Notes: generated by a model from the letters alone, not told the origin. A stretch of 35,755 nucleotides of DNA from CBFIDE01 sp965661265 (GCA_965661265.1 CBFIDE010000020.1:1-35755), one strand, 5' to 3'; shown: positions 15,235-24,334, counted from the stretch's first letter. Translations and numbers: made by a program.

Positions 15235-15765
15235 ATGAAAAATGTACTCGCTTTAATTAGTGTTATAACAATTGTTTTTTCTTGCCAATCCAATTCATAT
15301 CCTGATCAAGTTGCTGAGTTAGATGATATGATTCAATATGTTCAGGTTTTGGAGTACAGATTAGATAGCTTGAATTATGATGAAATACAAGAGGATTTGA
15401 ATCAACATCAACTTGAATATGCTAGCATAAGAAATAATTATCAAGATACTTCTAATAGGGAGTTTTGGTTTAAAGATATGCAGTCATACAGAAGTCTGTG
15501 GAAATGTGAGACTAAGCTGATTGAAGGAAAAGATGCTTTAGTCAAAGAGTTGAAATTTTCTGAGAATCAATTTGCTAAATTGAAAAATGCCTTTCTAGAT
15601 GCTAGTTTTTCTGAAGATTCATTAATGTCATTCTTAAGCGATGAGAAAATGGCCTTTGCTGGAATAATGGAAAAATCCACTCTCTTTTATCATTATAAAG
15701 AAGAAATTCAAGATTATGATCAATATAAGCACAGAACGGATTCTATATACAATATGATAAAATAG
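15235..15765 (+). CDS. Lipoprotein of unknown function
   Basis: 176 residues. A lipoprotein signal is visible: a hydrophobic stretch 4-15, then V-F-S-C with Cys17. The rest is rich in acidic residues, Asn and Gln and looks largely alpha-helical, possibly coiled coil ('VAELDDMIQYVQVLEYRLDS'). I recognise no domain. The ATG starts immediately after the serS stop, so it is probably read from the serS transcript. The short gap (44 bases) to the next gene suggests the transcript may continue. It would sit on the periplasmic face of the inner or outer membrane after processing by Lgt, LspA and Lnt. Confidence 0.75.
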   Translation: MKNVLALISVITIVFSCQSNSYPDQVAELDDMIQYVQVLEYRLDSLNYDEIQEDLNQHQLEYASIRNNYQDTSNREFWFKDMQSYRSLWKCETKLIEGKDALVKELKFSENQFAKLKNAFLDASFSEDSLMSFLSDEKMAFAGIMEKSTLFYHYKEEIQDYDQYKHRTDSIYNMIK

Positions 15766-15809
15766 AATATAAAAGGGCTTATCCTTGTTATATTTCAGAA
15801 CTTGCATAA

Positions 15810-17624
15810 ATGAAGCAGATAGCTACTCTTATTCTTGGTTTCATTTCTATAGTTCTTTGGGCTCAAAATCCTGAAGACCAAAATCTGGCTAAAGCATATT
15901 TTGCAAAAGGAGAGTATGAGAATGCTCTTAAATATGCCGAAGATTATGGGCTTTCTGTTTTTAACAAACCAATCTATGAAATTAGATTAAACTCCTACTT
16001 AGAATTAAATAAGGAGAGAAAGGCAGAGGCTTTTATAAAAGAATATAACTCAAAATGGTCTGCTAGAGATAAATCGGCCTACGTTGACCTTTACTCTTTA
16101 TACTTGAGGCAATTAAAAAAAGAGAAAGCTCAAAAGCTTCTTGATGAAATAGCTCAAACCGTAGAACGTAATCCTAGTCAGAGTTATAGCTTCGGCTCTG
16201 TTTTTCAGGCCAAAGGATACCCTAAAATAGCTCTAGATATATACCTCAAAGCAGAAGAAAGCCCTGCAGGAATAAAGTTTGACTATCAAAAGGCCATGAT
16301 TTATGGGGAGTTAGGGCAAACTGAAAATATGTATGACTCATATATTGCTCTGCTCAATCAAAATGCGGCATACTTGGCTAATATTAAAACCTGGCTAGTT
16401 CAGGCCAAAATGAATGTTGATCATTTGCCAAAATCAGAATACCTAGAAGAAGGCTTATTAATGGAAATTCAAAAGGGCGGGCCTGATCAAATGACTGAGC
16501 TACTTAGTTTTATCTATGTCCTTGATAATAATTATACAATGGCATTTATTCAGCTAAAGGCCTTAGAGAAAAGAACAAAGTCTAATAAAGCCAGATTATT
16601 CTATTTAGCAAAAACGGCTTTTAATGCTGATGAATATAAGTCGTCTTCCAAGATTTTCTCTTACATCATAGAGGAAGATAGGCAGGATCCTTTTTTTGAA
16701 GAATCGATAATATTCTATCTCAAATCTAAAAGGATGGAACTTGAAAGTTCTAATTCTTTGATTCAATCTGAAGAATGGGCCGCTTTGAATGAAGATTATG
16801 AAAAGTTTAAGAATGACCTCCTTACCAGTCCATTTCAGGCTGAACTTTTAATAGACCAAGCAGATATTCTTGCTTTTCAGTTAAACAGAATTCAAAAGGC
16901 AAAAGAACTGCTTCAATCTAGTTTGTCAAGCTCTTTTATTGGTGCTGAGGATATCGCTATGATGAAAATAAAATTAGGAGATATCTTATTATACTCCGGC
17001 TCTAAATGGGATGCCATTGTATATTATGGACAGGCAGAGAAAGCATTTGAATACTCCCCAATTGGTCAAAGAGCTAAGTTTAATAAAGCCTTAGCGGCTT
17101 ACTATTCGTCAGAGTTTGAATGGGCACTGTCAACTTTTGACGTTCTAAAGCAATCAACATCCAAGCTAATTGCTAATGATGCCATGCACTATGCAAGCCT
17201 CATTAATAATAACCTAGCACTAGATACAAGTTCTGCGCCTCTTGAGTATTTTGCAAAAGCAGATTTCTTGAAATATCAGTCAAAAGGGGATTCTGCTCTT
17301 TATTATTTGGACCTTTTGGATGCCATTTATCCAGAGCACAGTTTGGCGGATGAGAGTCTTTTTATGCGTGCTGAAATATTTATGGATAAGAACAGAACAG
17401 ATGATGCACTTTCTAGTTTTTTACTATTAATAGAAAAGTTCCCTGCTGGAATATTAGCGGATGATGCCCTTTTTGAGTCGGCAAAAATATATGAGTCTTT
17501 AGGGCAAAATGAGAAGGCTAAAAAGGCGTACGAACAGATTTTATTAAAACATCCAGATAGCTTTTTCACAGAGCCATCCCGTCAAAGGTTCAGAATGCTA
17601 AGAGGAGATAATTTAAACGGTTAA
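15810..17624 (+). CDS. Periplasmic TPR-repeat protein
   Basis: 604 residues. A signal peptide (MKQIATLILGFISIVLWAQ) is followed by many degenerate tetratricopeptide repeats along the whole length. The clearest are 'AKAYFAKGEYENALKYAEDYG' near the start and, at the C-terminal end, 'EIFMDKNRTDDALSSFLLLI' and 'AKIYESLGQNEKAKKAYEQI'. The final repeats resemble YbgF/BamD-type TPRs ('EKFPAGILADDALFESAKIY'), which act in envelope assembly. No enzyme domain is seen. It is followed three bases later by the DUF4286 gene, so they are co-transcribed. A scaffold role in the periplasm is an inference. Confidence 0.85.
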   Translation: MKQIATLILGFISIVLWAQNPEDQNLAKAYFAKGEYENALKYAEDYGLSVFNKPIYEIRLNSYLELNKERKAEAFIKEYNSKWSARDKSAYVDLYSLYLRQLKKEKAQKLLDEIAQTVERNPSQSYSFGSVFQAKGYPKIALDIYLKAEESPAGIKFDYQKAMIYGELGQTENMYDSYIALLNQNAAYLANIKTWLVQAKMNVDHLPKSEYLEEGLLMEIQKGGPDQMTELLSFIYVLDNNYTMAFIQLKALEKRTKSNKARLFYLAKTAFNADEYKSSSKIFSYIIEEDRQDPFFEESIIFYLKSKRMELESSNSLIQSEEWAALNEDYEKFKNDLLTSPFQAELLIDQADILAFQLNRIQKAKELLQSSLSSSFIGAEDIAMMKIKLGDILLYSGSKWDAIVYYGQAEKAFEYSPIGQRAKFNKALAAYYSSEFEWALSTFDVLKQSTSKLIANDAMHYASLINNNLALDTSSAPLEYFAKADFLKYQSKGDSALYYLDLLDAIYPEHSLADESLFMRAEIFMDKNRTDDALSSFLLLIEKFPAGILADDALFESAKIYESLGQNEKAKKAYEQILLKHPDSFFTEPSRQRFRMLRGDNLNG

Positions 17625-17627
17625 TTT

Positions 17628-17930
17628 ATGTACATCTACAATGTTACAATCAATTTGGAGTTGGCTATTCTTGACGATTGGCTGAATTGGATGAAAACCA
17701 CTCACATACCTGATGTAATGAGCACAGGCCTTTTTTTGGGTCATAGACTATTGGAAGTAATGGTAGAGGAACAGCAGGGTGTAACTTATACTGTGCAGTA
17801 TGAGGTGAAGGATTTAGAGACCTTAAAATTATATCAAGAAGTGTATGCCAATAAATTACAAGCGGAGCATTTAGAGCGTTACCGCGATAAATTTGTTGCC
17901 TTTAGAACAATCCTTAGAATAGAAAGCTAG
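17628..17930 (+). CDS. DUF4286 family protein
   Basis: 100 residues, soluble, with the DUF4286 pattern 'MYIYNVTINLELAILDDWLN' at the start and 'YTVQYEVKDLETLKLYQEVY' in the middle. It ends with a strand 'RDKFVAFRTILRIE'. The layout suggests a dimeric alpha+beta barrel, as in small monooxygenase-like or dabb proteins, but no active site is recognised. It is three bases after the TPR gene and four bases before recX. Bacteroidota usually carry one copy; its role is unknown. Confidence 0.85.
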   Translation: MYIYNVTINLELAILDDWLNWMKTTHIPDVMSTGLFLGHRLLEVMVEEQQGVTYTVQYEVKDLETLKLYQEVYANKLQAEHLERYRDKFVAFRTILRIES

Positions 17931-17934
17931 ACGA

Positions 17935-18417
17935 ATGAGCTTTAGTGGTCCAAAAAAAATCCATGATATTCAGGATGCTCAAAGCAGTTTAGAGTCTTAT
18001 TGTGCTTATCGCGATAGAAGTAATTATGAGTGTGAGCAACGGCTAAAGGAGTTAGGAATAATAGAAGAAGCTAGAAATGAAATTATTTCAAAACTTATTT
18101 CTGATGGATTCTTGAATGAAGAAAGGTTTGCTCTTTCTTATGTCCGGGGCAAATTCAACATCAAAAAATGGGGAAGGGTTAAAATAAAAGACGGACTAAG
18201 AGTACATCAGATTGGTGCATACCTCACAAAAAAGGCCTTCGATCAAATTGATGAATCAGAATATTTATCTGTTTTAGAGTCTGAGCTTATAAAAAAATGG
18301 GACTTGATGCCAGGCAAAAATTCCTATGATAAAAAAGCGAAATTGGCAAAATGGGCTTACTCTAGAGGTTATGAGTCGGGCCTAGTATGGGATTTAATTA
18401 AAAGTCTGTATCCTTAA
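17935..18417 (+). CDS. recX: RecX family regulatory protein
   Basis: 160 residues, the normal RecX size, built of three-helix repeats. The first contains 'YCAYRDRSNYECEQRLKELG' and the second 'IISKLISDGFLNEERFALSY'. RecX binds RecA and limits recombination filament growth. No recA is next to it, unlike in many bacteria. The last 20 bases overlap the 3' end of the convergent threonine aldolase gene. The ATG is at 17935, four bases after DUF4286. Confidence 0.9.
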   Translation: MSFSGPKKIHDIQDAQSSLESYCAYRDRSNYECEQRLKELGIIEEARNEIISKLISDGFLNEERFALSYVRGKFNIKKWGRVKIKDGLRVHQIGAYLTKKAFDQIDESEYLSVLESELIKKWDLMPGKNSYDKKAKLAKWAYSRGYESGLVWDLIKSLYP

Positions 18418-19426
18418 TTGAAGCCAATAAGTCGGTGAACTCTTTGGTTTGAGCAGCGCTGACATCCAAATGTGTGACAATTCTAATCTTATTGGAACCC
18501 ATTTTTATCAGTAGCACACCTTTGGATTTCATCAGATTGACAAATGAATCTGTTTTACTACTCTCAATAAGTTGAAATATGATAATATTGGTTTCAACGG
18601 CCTGAATACTATCTACCCAGTCTAGGTTTTCTAATGCCGTTTTAATCTCTTGAGCCTTTTGATGGTCTTCTTCAAGACGATCAATATTATTCTCAAGAGC
18701 ATATATGCCTGCAGCAGCTAAATAACCAGCCTGCCTCATACCTCCTCCAAATCTCTTTCTTATTCTTTTTGCCTCACGTATAAAATCAGAATTCCCAAGC
18801 AGCAGAGAGCCGACAGGACAGCCAAGGCCCTTGCTGAGACAAATAGAAATTGAATCAAAGTTTTGTCCGTAAAACTCAGCACTCTGTTTTTTTGCAACTA
18901 AAGCATTAAACAAACGAGCACCATCTAGATGTAGGCCTACATTTTTCTCAATTGATAAAGCTTTTATCCTTTCAATTTCTTGACTTTCATAACAGCTCCC
19001 ACCACCTAAATTAGAAGTGTTTTCTAGAGATATTAAAGAGGTCCTAGCAGCATGAACATCATCTGGGTTTATTAGTTTTCTCAAATTCTCAGAATTTGTC
19101 AAACCTCTATCGCCTTCAGAGAGCCTAACTTGGCAGGAAGAGTTTGCCGCAATTCCACCGCCTTCATAGTTGTAGATATGAGAGAATGGATGGCAAAGAA
19201 TTTCTTCGCCAGGATTGGTATGTACTTTTAATGCAATTTGATTTGTCATAGTACCCGACGGGCAAAAAAGACTTGCTTCCATACCAAACATTTCGGCTGT
19301 TAAAGTCTGCAGTTTGTTTATGCTTGGATCTTCATTAAAGACATCATCACCAATTTCAGCATTAGACATGCTTTTGAGCATCTCTTTGCTCGGTTTTGTT
19401 ACCGTATCGCTTCTGAAGTCAATCAT
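18398..19426 (-). CDS. ltaE: Low-specificity L-threonine aldolase
   Basis: 342 residues of PLP-dependent fold type I. The enzyme cleaves L-threonine or L-allo-threonine to glycine and acetaldehyde. The conserved start is MIDFRSDTVTKPSKEML. The PLP-binding lysine is Lys199 in SICLSKGLGCPVGS. Asp168 and Arg171 in HLDGARLFNA bind the cofactor ring and substrate carboxylate region. The ATG overlaps the lnt stop codon by one base (TAATG), so the two are translationally coupled. Some members of this family act on phenylserine or similar beta-hydroxy amino acids; the exact preference is not readable. Confidence 0.93.
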   Translation of the reverse strand: MIDFRSDTVTKPSKEMLKSMSNAEIGDDVFNEDPSINKLQTLTAEMFGMEASLFCPSGTMTNQIALKVHTNPGEEILCHPFSHIYNYEGGGIAANSSCQVRLSEGDRGLTNSENLRKLINPDDVHAARTSLISLENTSNLGGGSCYESQEIERIKALSIEKNVGLHLDGARLFNALVAKKQSAEFYGQNFDSISICLSKGLGCPVGSLLLGNSDFIREAKRIRKRFGGGMRQAGYLAAAGIYALENNIDRLEEDHQKAQEIKTALENLDWVDSIQAVETNIIIFQLIESSKTDSFVNLMKSKGVLLIKMGSNKIRIVTHLDVSAAQTKEFTDLLASIKDTDF

Positions 19427-21033
19427 TAGAATTTAGACTTTCTTTTGTTTAAAAATGCTCTAACCATCGCGAAAAGCAAAAGGAAGCCAGAAATAAACAA
19501 TGAAATTCTGGAAAGGAAATCACCTGATTTGGCATAGTAGGTTAGCTCCTCATTAAGATTTAAAGTACCAATAATAACGGCGTCTTCCCGATAGTTGGTT
19601 CTTTGATAAACCTCTCCTCTTTGATCTATAAAACAACTGATTCCAGTGTTAGCCGCCCTAGCAATATCTCTTCTGTTTTCTACCGCTCTTATCTTAGCAT
19701 AATGCATTCGCTGAATATGGCCTTGGGTATTATCCCACCAATCATCATTTGTGATTAATGCAAAGAAGTTAGATTCCATACGTGTAAAATCTGTTACATA
19801 CTCGCCAAAATCAGATTCCCAGCAAATAATTGGAGCAGCATTGATGTTGTTTCTAGAATTTTTAAATACCTCTCTGTTTTCTTGAGTGCCATGTACTCCA
19901 GAAATTCCTCCAAAATCTTCAGCTATTTCACCTAGAAGGGGAGTTAATATAGCACTTAAGGGCATCATCTCTACACCTACAACAAGTTTAGATTTATGAT
20001 AAATTTGAGGGTATGCTTGCCCATCTATTAATAATGCGGAATTAAAAATATCATAGTATAGACCAGATTTACTATGTAGTCTGGAGGTCTTTGTCTTAGC
20101 TGAGGCCTCGTAAAATTGAATTGTTGCGGCTCCAATTAATAAAGGCACTTGATTTTTGGCGCTAAAATTCTGAAGAGCAATTATGGAACTAGCTTGATCT
20201 AATCTGTCTTCATATAGACCACTACTGATCATTGTTTCTGGACCTATTACAAGATCAGTTTTTGGTCCTATCAAAGAATCTGCGAGGCGTAAAAACTTAT
20301 TCAGCTGTTCTCTTTCAGGAATTTGAAATTTTTCAGAGTATACATTAAAGTTAGGTTGTACTGCCACAATCTGAGCTGTATCTCCTTTAATAATATATTT
20401 ATTAAAAGTGTTTTTAGACCATAGAATAGGAACCACCACTAAGAACAAAAGAATTATTAAAGTTTGGCTAATAAGTCTTTTCCTTCTTTTGTGTTCCAGA
20501 AATGCTTTAATTGATAAGAACAAAAGGATATTTACAGCCCATACCCATAAGGTCCCGCCAAAAGCACCGGTATATTCATACCACTGAACCCATGAAATTC
20601 TTTCGGCAAATGCATTTCCAAGGTTAAGCCAGGGGAAGCTAAAATCCCAATCCTTTTGAAGTGTTTCTTCGCAAATCCAAAGAAACGCTAAGGATAAATA
20701 TGCTCTTTGCTTATCAAAGTTTTTCTTGATAATAGAATAGAGGGAAAAGACCAAAGCCATAACAAGACCATTGATAATAATTGTAGCAATGAGAGCTGCT
20801 GGGGATGCATAGATAAGCCACCAAGTACCAAGTAGATTCCACACGCCAAAACTTAAATAGGCATACCAGAAAAGCTTTCTACCTTTTCTTTTAACCTCCG
20901 AATTCTCTAAATCAAGGTCAACAAATAAAAGTGGAATAAATGCGATAAAAATAAGTGGAGTGAATCCTCCTTCTGGCCAGGAGAGCCAAAGAAGAAGTGG
21001 AGTTGAAAGGCTAAGGAGCAGTCTTTTTGGCAT
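19426..21033 (-). CDS. lnt: Apolipoprotein N-acyltransferase
   Basis: 535 residues. The enzyme adds the third acyl chain to the N-terminal cysteine of lipoproteins in the inner membrane. Seven or so membrane segments (about 5-205) are followed by a periplasmic nitrilase-like domain and a final membrane helix (about 507-525). The catalytic triad is readable as Glu266 (VIGPETMISS), Lys347 (IYHKSKLVVGVE) and Cys404 (PIICWESDFG). It overlaps ltaE by one base and begins two bases after the PorV-like gene, so all three form one operon. Confidence 0.94.
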   Translation of the reverse strand: MPKRLLLSLSTPLLLWLSWPEGGFTPLIFIAFIPLLFVDLDLENSEVKRKGRKLFWYAYLSFGVWNLLGTWWLIYASPAALIATIIINGLVMALVFSLYSIIKKNFDKQRAYLSLAFLWICEETLQKDWDFSFPWLNLGNAFAERISWVQWYEYTGAFGGTLWVWAVNILLFLSIKAFLEHKRRKRLISQTLIILLFLVVVPILWSKNTFNKYIIKGDTAQIVAVQPNFNVYSEKFQIPEREQLNKFLRLADSLIGPKTDLVIGPETMISSGLYEDRLDQASSIIALQNFSAKNQVPLLIGAATIQFYEASAKTKTSRLHSKSGLYYDIFNSALLIDGQAYPQIYHKSKLVVGVEMMPLSAILTPLLGEIAEDFGGISGVHGTQENREVFKNSRNNINAAPIICWESDFGEYVTDFTRMESNFFALITNDDWWDNTQGHIQRMHYAKIRAVENRRDIARAANTGISCFIDQRGEVYQRTNYREDAVIIGTLNLNEELTYYAKSGDFLSRISLFISGFLLLFAMVRAFLNKRKSKF

Positions 21034-21035
21034 AG

Positions 21036-22103
21036 TTAATTCTTGAATTCGCCCAAGTTAAATTTAGCGGAGAAAATATTAGAATAAATAGCTCCAGAGG
21101 AGTTTCCAATATCGGTAAGAGCATAATCAATTGAAATGCCTCTATACTTAAATCCAATTCCTAGATTAGGTTGTACTGCATAGTATCTTGAGTCATCAAA
21201 ATTTCTTAACCTCTGAACGTTGCCCACGCCAGCTCTTAAAAATACAAATTTCTTATAACCCACCTCCAATCCAAGTGCAGGGTCAATATTTCCAAAACCT
21301 GAAGATATTAGAGTGTTTCTCTGTCCATCAAATGTAATGTCAGTCATGAACTCAGCTTGTAAGCTGTACTTTTTGTTTAAGTTAAATTTTCTAGAGGACC
21401 CGATTAATAACCTTGGAATAGTTAATTCTAAATTCTCAGTTGGTAATTCATTCTTTGTTTGAGTGAATATGGGACCAAAAGCATCAGAATTAATTGACCA
21501 AGCATTAAAAGTAGAGGTGGCATCCCTTAATTGAGCGCCATGAGACCACTTTCCTGATCTATATTGAATTCCTAGATCAAATCCGAAACCAACGGCATCT
21601 GCAAATTCTCCGATTTGTCTGTAAATGACCTTTACATTTCCACCAAAATTTAATCCTTTAATCTTTTCGCTTGATCTAGCATAAGAGAGCAATAGAGCAT
21701 AATCTGCGGCAGTAAATTTATTGATTCTATCATAGTCTACATTACCATCTTGGTCAATTAACTCAGTAGTATCAAAAATATCATCTACACCAAATCTTAT
21801 AAAACTAACGGCCACTGTGCTAGTAGCATCAATAGGAGTTGCAAAGGCAAAATAGTCATATTGAGCAATGCTTGCAAAGTACTCAGCATGCATGGCAGCG
21901 GCTTGCCAATTGTCCTTAATGTTGGCCAAGCCTGCTGGATTCCAATAAGCTGAACTGATGTCCTCTGTAGAGCCTACAACTGAGCCAGACATGGCCATAG
22001 CTCTTGCGTCTATACCAATACTTAAGAATTCGTTACTATATTTCCTGCCTTGTCCAAAGATAAAGGCAGGTAATAGAAACAATATAAAAATGAGTTTTTT
22101 CAA
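21036..22103 (-). CDS. PorV/PorQ-family outer-membrane beta-barrel protein
   Basis: 355 residues from TTG 22103. The frame is open to another TTG at 22127, but starting at 22103 gives a clean signal peptide (MKKLIFILFLLPAFIFGQ). The mature part begins 'GRKYSNEFLSIGIDARAMAM', then 'SSAYWNPAGLA', the FadL-like opening shared by PorV, PorQ and related type IX secretion proteins (NCBI names similar proteins PorV2). It ends with alternating strands of a 14-stranded barrel. Full PorV works with the sortase PorU; nothing in the neighbourhood shows whether this one does. It is upstream of lnt with a two-base gap. Confidence 0.82.
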   Translation of the reverse strand: MKKLIFILFLLPAFIFGQGRKYSNEFLSIGIDARAMAMSGSVVGSTEDISSAYWNPAGLANIKDNWQAAAMHAEYFASIAQYDYFAFATPIDATSTVAVSFIRFGVDDIFDTTELIDQDGNVDYDRINKFTAADYALLLSYARSSEKIKGLNFGGNVKVIYRQIGEFADAVGFGFDLGIQYRSGKWSHGAQLRDATSTFNAWSINSDAFGPIFTQTKNELPTENLELTIPRLLIGSSRKFNLNKKYSLQAEFMTDITFDGQRNTLISSGFGNIDPALGLEVGYKKFVFLRAGVGNVQRLRNFDDSRYYAVQPNLGIGFKYRGISIDYALTDIGNSSGAIYSNIFSAKFNLGEFKN

Positions 22104-22174
22104 TGCAATGGTATGATTCGTAAGCAAATAAATAAATTTAGTTTTTAAAACTCTAGATTTACTTTAATATTGCT

Positions 22175-22182
22175 CAAATATA
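22175..22182 (-). promoter_or_regulatory. Possible -7 box of the porV-like/lnt/ltaE operon
   Basis: On the minus strand, TATATTTG followed by A is an exact TAnnTTTG match about 70 bases before the chosen start. The closest TTTG (22206-22209) is 23 bases upstream and inside pssA, slightly longer than usual. The divergent pssA start is eight bases away. Confidence 0.4.
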
Positions 22183-22189
22183 TACAAAC

Positions 22190-22888
22190 GTGAAAAGTCT
22201 TATTCCAAATACTCTTACTCTTTCTAACCTTCTTTGTGGAATTTTTGCAATTCTCAGCACATTGGATGGAGAATTAGTTTTGACCGCTTATTTTATCGCG
22301 GCTTCTTTGGCTTTTGATTTTCTTGATGGAATGGTAGCTAGAGCGCTGAAAGTCCATTCAGAATTGGGTAAACAATTAGATAGTCTTGCTGATATGGTCA
22401 GTTTTGGAGTAGTTCCAGGCTTGATTGTCTTTCAGTTGTTTTTAATGTCAGAAGGAGGAGAGGAACCAAGCATTGGAATCCTTAAATATGTTGCTTTTTT
22501 AATTCCACTTTTTTCTGCCTTGAGACTAGCAAAGTTTAATATTGACCTAAGGCAAAACTCTATTTTTTACGGATTGCCAACTCCAGCCAATACCCTAATG
22601 ATTTTAAGTATTGCTCTGTTGGCAACTTATAGCGATATTGACTTGCAATCGGTTTTTTTACATCCTGTATTTCTGATAAGTTTAAGTATACTTTCCAGTC
22701 TATTGCTGGTGGCAGAGATTCCATTGATAGCCTTAAAGTTTAAAGATATGAGCTGGTCTGGAAATAAGGATAAGTATATATTTTTGTTAGTAATCGCTCT
22801 CCTTTTTCCAATTTTTAAGCTCAGAGCATTTGTCTTTATTATACCTTTGTACCTCATATTTTCGCTTATATTTAAACCCAAGCAATAA
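22190..22888 (+). CDS. pssA: CDP-diacylglycerol-serine O-phosphatidyltransferase
   Basis: 232 residues with about seven membrane helices. It makes phosphatidylserine, the precursor of phosphatidylethanolamine. The CDP-alcohol phosphotransferase motif D-G-x2-A-R-x8-G-x3-D-x3-D is complete at about 45-67 (DGMVARALKVHSELGKQLDS, then LAD). The start is GTG 22190. The stop overlaps the purS ATG by one base (TAATG), so the two are coupled. No psd gene is seen next to it. Confidence 0.94.
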   Translation: MKSLIPNTLTLSNLLCGIFAILSTLDGELVLTAYFIAASLAFDFLDGMVARALKVHSELGKQLDSLADMVSFGVVPGLIVFQLFLMSEGGEEPSIGILKYVAFLIPLFSALRLAKFNIDLRQNSIFYGLPTPANTLMILSIALLATYSDIDLQSVFLHPVFLISLSILSSLLLVAEIPLIALKFKDMSWSGNKDKYIFLLVIALLFPIFKLRAFVFIIPLYLIFSLIFKPKQ

Positions 22889-23139
22889 TGAAATTTACTG
22901 CAGAAATAGACATTATGCCTCAAAAGGCACTTTTAGATCCTCAAGGTAAAGCCGTGAGCCAATCTTTCAAGAACTTAGGTCTTGGAAATATCAATGAGGT
23001 AAGAATAGGAAAGCATATGAGCTTAGAGCTTACAGCTGATTCAAAGGAGGCTGCAGAAGCAATGGTAAACGATGCTTGCAAGAAATTGTTAGTAAATCAA
23101 ATTACTGAGAGCTTTAGCTTTGAGCTGATTGAAGCTTAA
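22888..23139 (+). CDS. purS: PurS subunit of phosphoribosylformylglycinamidine synthase
   Basis: 83 residues, the normal PurS length. The fold signature 'MKFTAEIDIMPQKALLDPQG' and 'AVSQSFKNLGLGNINEVRIG' is clear. PurS dimers bridge PurQ and small PurL in the fourth step of purine synthesis. Neither purQ nor purL is in this window. It starts inside the pssA stop codon and is 18 bases before the nucleoid-protein gene, so all three may be one transcript. Confidence 0.92.
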   Translation: MKFTAEIDIMPQKALLDPQGKAVSQSFKNLGLGNINEVRIGKHMSLELTADSKEAAEAMVNDACKKLLVNQITESFSFELIEA

Positions 23140-23157
23140 GAGCGATATCCATAAATT

Positions 23158-24195
23158 ATGTTTGATAAAAGTCTGAGCAAACTCAGAAGTCTAGTAATAC
23201 ATCAAGTTGGTAATAAGCTAAAAGATGAGGAGCTTAGATTAAGTTCCAGTGACTCTGGATTAGATGAACCTACCATGTCTCTTGTTTGGGACTATATTTC
23301 AAGCGCATTCAAAACGCCAGATTTTTATCAATTTACTCATCCTGTGGATCTTGAGATGAATAATGTCTTTGAGATTGCCAAGGATGTTTTTTTAAGCCCA
23401 AGCTCTTTTGTAGGCAAGTCAGCTCAATTAGCCAAACTACTTTATGATGTTTCTGATCACCCTCAAATAAAGAAAGGTGATTTAATTGTCATTTACTTTG
23501 ACCAACTCAAATTTGGAGAGGTGCAAGGTGAAGCTATTGGAGTTTTTAAATCTGAGAAAAAGCAAGGCTTCCTATTTACAGAAGAAAAGAATTCTATAAT
23601 TGATCTTTATAGTTATAAAGGCATAAGCCCATCTAAAGTAGATAAAGCGTGTCTTATTTTTAATCAGGATCAAGAAGAAGGTTTTCAGGTTCTGTCTATT
23701 GATAATCTTAATAAAGGAGAGGACGCTAAATTTTGGTTTGATGATTTCTTAAAGCTAAAATTGAGGAGTACTCAGTTTTCTCAGACTTCAGAATTAATAA
23801 GTCTTACCAAAAGCTTCATTGAGCAAGATTTACAATCTGAAGTTCCACTGGATAGAGAGGAACAGTTTGGCCTTATCCATAAGTCCAAGGAGTATTTTGA
23901 TAATGAAGAGCAGTTTGATCAAGAAGAGTATAGCTTAGAAGTTTTTGAAGATGCCGAAGTGGCCGACCGCTTTAGAGAGTATGTGAAAACCAAAGATACT
24001 CAAGGATTGGAGCTCAATCAAGGGTTTGAAATATCGGCGGAAGCCGTAAAAAAGAAGCAAAGTGTTTTCAAAAGCATTTTAAAATTAGATAAGAACTTCC
24101 ATATCTATGTACACGGAAATCGGGAAATGATTGAAAGAGGCGTAGATGAAGATGGGAGAAAGTTCTATAAACTCTTCTATGAAGAGGAAAATTAG
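23158..24195 (+). CDS. Nucleoid-associated protein, NdpA/YejK family
   Basis: 345 residues, a typical size for this family of about 37-kDa nucleoid proteins. It begins MFDKSLSKLRSLVIHQVGNK, a start I recognise in the Bacteroidota branch. 'QIKKGDLIVIYFDQLKFGE' and the C-terminal 'KNFHIYVHGNREMIERGVDE' region match the family. The middle (about 260-285) is very acidic. E. coli YejK associates with topoisomerase IV and the nucleoid; the molecular role is not settled. It follows purS by 18 bases. A 139-base gap without a gene follows. Confidence 0.85.
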   Translation: MFDKSLSKLRSLVIHQVGNKLKDEELRLSSSDSGLDEPTMSLVWDYISSAFKTPDFYQFTHPVDLEMNNVFEIAKDVFLSPSSFVGKSAQLAKLLYDVSDHPQIKKGDLIVIYFDQLKFGEVQGEAIGVFKSEKKQGFLFTEEKNSIIDLYSYKGISPSKVDKACLIFNQDQEEGFQVLSIDNLNKGEDAKFWFDDFLKLKLRSTQFSQTSELISLTKSFIEQDLQSEVPLDREEQFGLIHKSKEYFDNEEQFDQEEYSLEVFEDAEVADRFREYVKTKDTQGLELNQGFEISAEAVKKKQSVFKSILKLDKNFHIYVHGNREMIERGVDEDGRKFYKLFYEEEN

Positions 24196-24305
24196 GTTCT
24201 GAAGCCGATAAACATTTCTGGTTTTAAGGTTTATACTCTCATCCCTATTGATTTATATTTTTTCTCAAGGGCATTATTAATTTAAGAGTGCCTTTTATCT
24301 TTTAG

Positions 24306-24313
24306 TAAATTTG
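24306..24313 (+). promoter_or_regulatory. -7 box of the ACP phosphodiesterase gene
   Basis: TAAATTTG followed by G is an exact TAnnTTTG match, 21 bases before the ATG. A TTTA at 24281-24284 is 21 bases upstream and could be the -33 box. The rest of the gap 24196-24334 holds nothing else I can name. Confidence 0.5.
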
Positions 24314-24334
24314 GAAGCACTCAAATAATCTTCT

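Noticed and set aside
22104..22127. Longer start of the PorV-like protein at TTG 22127
   Set aside because: It would put eight residues in front of a complete signal peptide that starts at TTG 22103.
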